A stretch of DNA of 5,701 bases from Rhodoluna sp. GTDB taxonomy: Bacteria > Actinomycetota > Actinomycetes > Actinomycetales > Microbacteriaceae. The position numbers and the translations under genes are program-made. The notes beneath the pieces were generated by a model. That model saw nothing but the letters and a program-made list of their open reading frames with translations. It did not search any database and had not been told where the DNA came from. This document shows, one piece after another, positions 1 to 4,138 of the stretch (its first letter is position 1; each line of letters opens with the position of its first letter). The DNA lies in the NCBI GenBank assembly GCA_023260375.1, contig JALQVK010000067.1:1-5701 (forward strand), given 5' to 3'.

Positions 1-557
1 GTGAGACTGCCGACGAAAACATGCTGCGCGATGCACTTCTTGAAAACTTGCACCGCAGCGACCTCAACCCACTTGAAGAGGCCAGCGCCTACCAGCAGCT
101 CCTTGAAGATTTTGGAATCACGCAAGAAGAGTTGGCGAACCGAATAGGCCGCTCGCGCCCAAAGATCACCAACTCGATTCGTTTGCTCAAACTTCCTGCC
201 GAGGTTCAGCGCAAGGTTGCCGCCGGTGTTTTGAGTGCCGGTCACGCCCGTGCGCTATTGGCTATCGAGGACGACGCTCGCCAATTGGAATTGGCTAACA
301 AGGTCATCAATGAAGGGCTTTCGGTTCGCAGCCTCGAGGAAATCGTTGCAGTTACCAAGCCAACCCCCAAGGGCAAGGTGCGTCCGGGCAGCCGTCAGGA
401 TCTTTTCAAGGGACTGGCCGACCAGGTTGGCGACCACTTGAGCACTCGTGTCAAGATTTCGATTGGCAAGGGCAAGGGAATCATGGCTATCGAGTTCGGC
501 AGCCTAGACGACCTGAAGCGAATCGTGAAAGAAATTGGCGTAGACGCCGAATACTAG
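1..557 (+). CDS. parB: Chromosome-partitioning protein ParB, 3' part (5' end cut by window edge)
   Basis: ParB binds parS sites near the origin and spreads along DNA as a CTP-dependent clamp; with ParA it segregates the replicated origin. The frame is open from base 3 with no start in view, and 184 residues are visible. The start of the fragment, including ENLHRSDLNP (fragment residues 14-23) followed by LEEASAYQQLL, is the end of the N-terminal CTP-binding ParB/Srx domain. A helix-turn-helix follows (about 39-62, ITQEELANRIGRSRPKI), then the helical KorB-like region with LSAGHARALL (77-86). A Lys/Pro-rich linker (about 118-131) leads to the C-terminal dimerisation domain (about 145-184). The upstream GERR-type box and roughly 110-150 residues would lie to the left, probably behind parA, as is usual in Actinobacteria. 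The gene converges on ddl with a 16-bp gap. Identity is close to certain; an internal ATG at 21 is not a likely true start because homology continues upstream of it. Confidence 0.96.
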   Translation, partial: ETADENMLRDALLENLHRSDLNPLEEASAYQQLLEDFGITQEELANRIGRSRPKITNSIRLLKLPAEVQRKVAAGVLSAGHARALLAIEDDARQLELANKVINEGLSVRSLEEIVAVTKPTPKGKVRPGSRQDLFKGLADQVGDHLSTRVKISIGKGKGIMAIEFGSLDDLKRIVKEIGVDAEY

Positions 558-575
558 ACTAAAAGTCTATTATTT
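551..575 (+). terminator. Weak hairpin with T-rich tail at the end of parB
   Basis: The parB stop codon forms part of a 6-bp perfect inverted repeat: TAGACT (555-560), loop AAA, AGTCTA (564-569). Outside a single C/T mismatch, three more pairs are possible (551-553 with 571-573). On the plus strand the stem is followed by TTATTT, which fits a weak intrinsic terminator for parB. On the minus strand no T-run follows, so it would stop ddl transcripts poorly. The stem has only two G-C pairs, so this is tentative. Confidence 0.38.
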
Positions 576-1545
576 AGCCTCGACCTCGAAGCGCGGCTTC
601 GGCCAACGAGTAATAAACCTCACCGAGCGAGTGTCCGGCCGCTAGAACTGCCTGCGGAAGCAACGAAGTTTCGGTAAGCCCTGGCAAAACGTTTGCTTCT
701 AAGAACCAAGGTGTTCCCTTGGAGTCGACAATTAGGTCGATTCTGGACAGGTGACGAAGACCGAGCGACTCGTGAGCCTGAATTGCAACCTTGGCAGCGC
801 GCTCGGCCACGGCCTTAGACAGGCGGGCTGGCACGTAATAGTTGGTTTCGCCCGCGGTGTAGCGCTCCTGATAGCCAAATTGACCCGTAGAAGCCTCAAT
901 TTCGACCGCAGGTAACGCAATCGGACCTGCGCCGAGATCGATTACGCTAATCGCCAACTCGGTCCCCTGAACGAATTTCTCGATAATCGCAACATCGCAG
1001 TAAACATAAGCGTCAATCATCGCGCGTGACAGCTGATCAGCCTTGCGAACGATGGTTACACCCTGAGCCGAACCCGAACGAGCCGGTTTAACGACCACCG
1101 GAAACGCCAAAGATGACGAAATGGCCTTCAAAACACCTTCGGCATCGAGTTCACGGAACGATTCCTTCGGCAAAGTCACCGAATTGGGGGTCTGAATGCC
1201 AGCCGCACCAACCAAAATCTTGGCAATCGACTTATCCCAGGCCAGACGGGCGCCATTAGCGGTAGCCCCAACAAATGGCACTCCGGTCAGGGCCATGATG
1301 TCGCGCAAAGCACCATCTTCGCCAGTAGCCCCGTGCAGGCAAGGCCAAATAACATCTGGCTTGTCCTTCTTGATGTTGCTGAGGAGGGCAGAATCAGGCT
1401 CGCGAATAATTACGCTGGCACCCTGTTCGATCAGAGCATCGGCCACTCGTCGACCAGACTTGAGCGAAATTTCGCGCTCGTGGGAGATACCCCCGGCCAG
1501 AACCAGAATGCGCAATTTCCCGTTTTGTTTAGTTTTTGGAATCAA
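574..1545 (-). CDS. ddl: D-alanine--D-alanine ligase-type ATP-grasp enzyme
   Basis: Ddl enzymes join two D-alanines using ATP, giving the dipeptide that MurF adds to the peptidoglycan stem; cytoplasmic. The 323 residues match the shorter DdlB-like size. Seen: GGISHEREISLKSG (18-31, glutamate equivalent to E. coli DdlB Glu15 is Glu23), LHGATGEDG (70-78), ATP-grasp KPARSGSAQG (153-162), the loop ERYTAGETNYY (227-237), SRID (267-270) and EANVLPG (283-289) with metal ligands Asp270, Glu283 and Asn285, and Ser294 near the substrate site. By my alignment DdlB Ser150 and Tyr216 are kept (Ser159, Tyr229), but Lys215 is Arg228 and Ser151-Val152 are Ala-Gln. The start is TTG at 1543-1545, overlapping the aminotransferase stop by four bases (TTGA), behind a good Shine-Dalgarno sequence. 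Some actinobacteria carry a second ddl elsewhere, so this could be a paralogue with a shifted substrate. Family is certain; exact activity is likely. Confidence 0.9.
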   Translation of the reverse strand: MIPKTKQNGKLRILVLAGGISHEREISLKSGRRVADALIEQGASVIIREPDSALLSNIKKDKPDVIWPCLHGATGEDGALRDIMALTGVPFVGATANGARLAWDKSIAKILVGAAGIQTPNSVTLPKESFRELDAEGVLKAISSSLAFPVVVKPARSGSAQGVTIVRKADQLSRAMIDAYVYCDVAIIEKFVQGTELAISVIDLGAGPIALPAVEIEASTGQFGYQERYTAGETNYYVPARLSKAVAERAAKVAIQAHESLGLRHLSRIDLIVDSKGTPWFLEANVLPGLTETSLLPQAVLAAGHSLGEVYYSLAEAALRGRG

Positions 1546-2801
1546 TTTGCTGCTCCCTTCGTGCCAAAAGTGTCGAGAAGCTCGGTCTGGAGGTTGATAA
1601 CCGTAGCCAGACGCTGAATTCCTAGGCGAATCCGCTCAGGAGTTGGGTAGGAATAACAAATTCTTAGCTTGTTTTGCCCGGTGCCATCGCCATAGAACGC
1701 GGTGCCAGGGGTGTAAGCAACCAATTCCTTAACGGCCAGAGGCAACATAGCCTTCGAATCGACGCCATCCGGAAGTGTGACCCATAGGTAGAAACCACCG
1801 TCCGGCTGAGTGGTGTGAAGTTTTGGTAAGAATTCACGCATGGCTCCAAGGGCGGCGTCTTTACGCTCACGATAAACGCCTCGGAAGGTGTCAATCTGGG
1901 CCTGCCAGTCGCTATTCAACAAATATTCGCTGATCATCATCTGCGAAAAAGAGCTCGGGCACAAAATTGCCGATTCCTGAGCCAAAACCAGCTTGTCTCT
2001 AATTGCCGGTGGGGCCAAAACATAGCCGACGCGGAAGCCAGGCGCCAAAATCTTCGAGAACGAACCAAGGTAAATAACGCCATCCTCGTCCATCGAGCGC
2101 AAGGCATCGGGAACCGGCTTGTCGAAGTAGAGCAAACCGTATGGATTGTCTTCAAGAACCAAAATGTGGTTCTTTCGGCAGATTTCCAAGATTTTTGGTC
2201 GACGTTCGGCGGCAAGTGTGACACCGCTAGGGTTGGCAAAATTCGGCACCAAATAGAGGAACTTGATGGTGCGACCAGCCTCTTTGAGTCGGCTAATCGA
2301 CTCTTCGAGAGCCTCTGGCGACATTCCGTCTTGGTCGGTGTAAACGTGTTCGACATGTGCCTGGTAGTGGCGGAAAATTCCAAGAGCACCGACGTAGCTT
2401 GGCCCTTCAGCCAGAACCACATCGCCTTCGTCGATAAACAAACCACTCAAAAGCTCCAAACCGTGCTGGGAGCCGGTGGTCATAACGATATCTTCGACTG
2501 AAGAGCGAATACCTTCAAGGGCCATGAGCTCGCGAACCTGGTCGCGCAAAGTCAAATCGCCCTGCCCACCGCCGTACTGAATGGCCAGGTCGCCCTTCTT
2601 TGCCATCAAGCTGGTGTAAGACTTCTCGAGAAGCTCTTTCGGCAAGGCGGAAACGTAAGGCATACCGCCGGCAAGCGAAACAACTTCTGGGCGGCTAACT
2701 ACCGCGAATAGCGCTCGTACCTCAGACACCGATAACGTGTGGGCGCGTTCGGCGTATGCCGAAAGCCACGGATCTAGGTTATTGCCAAGGTTTGCACTCA
2801 T
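1542..2801 (-). CDS. PLP-dependent aminotransferase, class I/II fold type I (2-aminoadipate / MocR-like group)
   Basis: The enzyme should move an amino group between an amino acid and a 2-oxo acid with pyridoxal phosphate, in the cytoplasm. Landmarks in the 419-residue product: SLAGGMP (42-48) at the N-terminal arm, IQYGGGQG (74-81), TTGSQHG (108-114) for phosphate binding, NFANPSG (187-193), EDNPYG (217-222) with Asp218 to the pyridine nitrogen, SFSK (247-250) with Schiff-base Lys250, GFRVGY (255-260), and LRICYS (379-384) with Arg380 a likely carboxylate anchor. It resembles the LysN/2-aminoadipate transaminase group and the catalytic half of MocR regulators, but has no N-terminal winged-helix domain. 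ATG at 2799-2801 is preferred; an in-frame TTG nine bases upstream has no spaced Shine-Dalgarno. The gene follows trxA after 39 nt and overlaps ddl by four bases. Substrate cannot be read from the sequence; with ddl and murJ beside it, a link to wall amino acids is only a guess. Confidence 0.88.
   Translation of the reverse strand: MSANLGNNLDPWLSAYAERAHTLSVSEVRALFAVVSRPEVVSLAGGMPYVSALPKELLEKSYTSLMAKKGDLAIQYGGGQGDLTLRDQVRELMALEGIRSSVEDIVMTTGSQHGLELLSGLFIDEGDVVLAEGPSYVGALGIFRHYQAHVEHVYTDQDGMSPEALEESISRLKEAGRTIKFLYLVPNFANPSGVTLAAERRPKILEICRKNHILVLEDNPYGLLYFDKPVPDALRSMDEDGVIYLGSFSKILAPGFRVGYVLAPPAIRDKLVLAQESAILCPSSFSQMMISEYLLNSDWQAQIDTFRGVYRERKDAALGAMREFLPKLHTTQPDGGFYLWVTLPDGVDSKAMLPLAVKELVAYTPGTAFYGDGTGQNKLRICYSYPTPERIRLGIQRLATVINLQTELLDTFGTKGAAN
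1553..1559 (-). promoter_or_regulatory. Shine-Dalgarno site that fixes the TTG start of ddl
   Basis: Read on the minus strand, AAGGGAG lies 7 nt before the TTG at 1545-1543. No ATG or GTG near the family's N-terminus competes, and the conserved KLRILVLAGG strand begins only ten residues in. The site lies inside the end of the aminotransferase gene, which fits translational coupling. Confidence 0.75.
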
Positions 2802-2813
2802 GACAAACAAGCC

Positions 2814-2832
2814 TAACCGCCGAAAGCGGTCA
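2814..2832 (-). promoter_or_regulatory. Hairpin in the trxA-aminotransferase gap, overlapping the weak ribosome site
   Basis: On the minus strand ACCGC, loop TTTCG, GCGGT forms a 5-bp perfect stem (2816-2830), extendable by one G-U and one U-A pair. It lies 8 nt after the trxA stop. The only Shine-Dalgarno-like element for the next gene, AGG at 2814-2812, sits at the base of the stem, 10 nt before the ATG. The stem is followed by a T-rich but interrupted stretch (CTTGTTTGT). It could reduce aminotransferase translation or act as a partial terminator after trxA; neither can be shown from sequence. Confidence 0.4.
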
Positions 2833-2840
2833 AATCCTAA

Positions 2841-3158
2841 CTAAATCAAGCCTTCTAGGTCGGCAAGTAGTGCAGGCTTTGGCTTTGCGCCAACCATTTC
2901 ACGGATGATTTTGCCGTTTTGGAACACCTTCATGGCTGGAATACCGGTGATTTGGTATTCAGCTGCTAGGTGTGGCTCTTCGTCCACGTTCACCTTGACG
3001 ATTTCAAGCTTGTCGGCGTATTCGGCGCCAATTTCGTCCAAAATCGGTGAAACCATGCGGCACGGACCACACCATTCAGCCCAGAAATCAACTAGGACGA
3101 TCTTGTCGCTGTTGATTACATCTTCGGTGAATGACGCTGCGGTTGCGTTCTTTGACAT
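2841..3158 (-). CDS. trxA: Thioredoxin
   Basis: This small cytoplasmic dithiol protein reduces disulfides in enzymes such as ribonucleotide reductase and peroxiredoxins, and is re-reduced by TrxB. The 105-residue length is normal. The active site is WCGPC at residues 29-33 in the standard context DFWAEWCGPC. The buried aspartate is Asp24 and the cis-proline is Pro74 in GIPAMKVF. The C-terminal helix ends within a few residues of the stop, with no extra domain and no signal peptide. The ATG start has a strong Shine-Dalgarno AAGGAG at 3163-3168, spacer 4 nt. It lies 24 nt downstream of trxB, the usual actinobacterial arrangement, so reductase and substrate should be made together. In Mycobacterium tuberculosis the positional equivalent is named trxC. 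Identity is firm. Confidence 0.97.
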   Translation of the reverse strand: MSKNATAASFTEDVINSDKIVLVDFWAEWCGPCRMVSPILDEIGAEYADKLEIVKVNVDEEPHLAAEYQITGIPAMKVFQNGKIIREMVGAKPKPALLADLEGLI

Positions 3159-3167
3159 GGTTCTCCT

Positions 3168-3183
3168 TGTTTTTCGTGAAACT
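3168..3183. other. Degenerate parS-like palindrome between trxB and trxA
   Basis: The 16 bases TGTTTTTCGTGAAACT match the canonical parS TGTTTCACGTGAAACA at 13 of 16 positions, and the inner 14 at 12 of 14. The right half, CGTGAAAC, is perfect. The site fills the space between the trxA Shine-Dalgarno and the trxB stop codon. ParB sites in Actinobacteria cluster near the origin and parAB, and parB is encoded about 2.6 kb away. The two central mismatches on the left half may weaken or abolish binding, so this is a candidate only. Confidence 0.35.
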
Positions 3184-4100
3184 TAGGCGGTTAGGTAGTG
3201 CTCTGCATCCAGTGCGGCAACACAACCAGATCCGGCGGCGGTGATTGCCTGACGGTAGGTTGGGTCGATTACGTCACCGCAGGCGAAGACGCCTGGGATG
3301 CTGGTCTTTGATGAACGGCCGTCAACCTTGATGAAGTGGTCTTCCGAAAGTTCGAGTTTGCCCTGGACTAGACCAACGCGTGGGTCTGAACCGATGGCGA
3401 TGAAGAGGCCTGAGAGTTCTAGGTCGCGTTTCGAGCCGTCGACGGTGTTTTCTAGAACCACGCCTTCAACCTTGGTCTCGCCCTTGATTTCGGCTACTGC
3501 CGAATTGTAAAGAACTTCGATTTTTGGGTTTTGCAGAACGCGGTCAACCATGGTCTTTGACGCTTTGAAGCTGTCGCGTCGGTGAATTAGGTAAACCTTG
3601 TCGGCGAAGCGGGTTAGGAAGGTCGCTTCTTCCATGGCTGAGTCTCCGCCACCGACCACGGCGATGGTCTTTTCGCGGAAGAAGAAGCCGTCGCAGGTTG
3701 CGCACCAAGAAACTCCGTGACCGGAAAGCTCTTTTTCGCGAGGCAAACCTAGTTCACGGTAGGCGGCACCGGTTGCCAAGATAACTGAGCGAGCTTCGTA
3801 GGTCTCGCCACTGCCGGTCTTGACCTTTTTGACGTCGCCGTCGAGTTCAACCTCAATCACGTCGTCCATGAGAACTTCGGTTCCAAAGCGCTCTGCCTGT
3901 TCCTGCATTGCGTACATGAGATCTGGACCCATTAGTCCGTTCGGGAATCCGGGAAAGTTTTCAACTTCGGTGGTCTTCATCAGTTCGCCACCAGGTTCAA
4001 CCGAAGACGCGATCATTAGAGGCTTTAGGCCGGCGCGCGCGGTGTAGATAGCGGCTGTATAGCCAGCTGGACCGGATCCGACAATGATTACTTCGCGCAA
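3183..4100 (-). CDS. trxB: Thioredoxin reductase (NADPH)
   Basis: This FAD enzyme passes electrons from NADPH to thioredoxin through a redox-active cysteine pair; cytoplasmic homodimer. With the start chosen here it has 305 residues, normal for the low-molecular-weight bacterial type. Seen: FAD-binding GSGPAGYTAA (8-17), GGELMKTTEVENFPG (37-51), the redox motif CATC (133-136) within SWCATCDG, NADPH-binding VVGGGDSAMEEA (148-159), HRRD (173-176) for the NADPH phosphate, and the second FAD motif FACGDV (272-277) followed by the RQAITAAGSG helix. The frame is open to a TTG at 4136, but that would add 12 unconserved residues and lies only 2 nt after murJ. TTG at 4098-4100, giving (M)REVIIVGSGPAGY, has a good Shine-Dalgarno and matches the family's N-terminus. 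It stands 38 nt after murJ and 24 nt before trxA. Confidence 0.96.
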   Translation of the reverse strand: MREVIIVGSGPAGYTAAIYTARAGLKPLMIASSVEPGGELMKTTEVENFPGFPNGLMGPDLMYAMQEQAERFGTEVLMDDVIEVELDGDVKKVKTGSGETYEARSVILATGAAYRELGLPREKELSGHGVSWCATCDGFFFREKTIAVVGGGDSAMEEATFLTRFADKVYLIHRRDSFKASKTMVDRVLQNPKIEVLYNSAVAEIKGETKVEGVVLENTVDGSKRDLELSGLFIAIGSDPRVGLVQGKLELSEDHFIKVDGRSSKTSIPGVFACGDVIDPTYRQAITAAGSGCVAALDAEHYLTA

Positions 4101-4105
4101 CGTTA

Positions 4106-4110
4106 CTCCT
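4106..4110 (-). promoter_or_regulatory. Shine-Dalgarno site that selects the TTG start of trxB
   Basis: AGGAG on the minus strand lies 5 nt before the TTG at 4100-4098. The upstream TTG at 4136 has no such element. This decides the start in favour of the 305-residue protein. Confidence 0.75.
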
Positions 4111-4118
4111 GTGTTCTT

Positions 4119-4138
4119 ACCTGGGGGATAACCCAAGT
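4119..4138 (-). promoter_or_regulatory. Hairpin directly after the murJ stop, before the trxB ribosome site
   Basis: On the minus strand ACTTGGG (4138-4132) pairs with CCCAGGT (4125-4119) across the loop TTATCC: seven pairs, one of them G-U in RNA. It begins at the base after the murJ TAA and ends 8 nt before the trxB AGGAG. No T-run follows, so it is not an intrinsic terminator. An mRNA processing or stability element, or protection of the murJ 3' end, would fit. Confidence 0.38.

Noticed and set aside
587..601. Hairpin CGAAGC-GCG-GCTTCG at the 3' end of ddl
   Set aside because: It is coding, with no T-run on either strand; at most a minor aid to stopping parB read-through.
1464..1475. Perfect 12-bp palindrome GCGAAATTTCGC in ddl
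   Set aside because: It encodes the conserved EREISL segment, and about one such palindrome is expected by chance in a window this long.
2166..2501. 111-codon plus-strand frame opposite the aminotransferase gene
   Set aside because: It is antisense to a well-conserved gene, has no recognisable domain, and looks like a codon-bias shadow. The same holds for the plus-strand frames at 1196-1617 and 4854-5204.
4101..4136. Upstream TTG giving a 317-residue TrxB
   Set aside because: The added 12 residues lie in the hairpin region, no ribosome site is placed for it, and the family's N-terminus starts at REVIIVGSGPAG.
4122..4138. DnaA-box-like TTATCCCCC on the minus strand
   Set aside because: Two mismatches to TTATCCACA, only one copy, and no AT-rich unwinding region nearby; the origin itself is not in this window.
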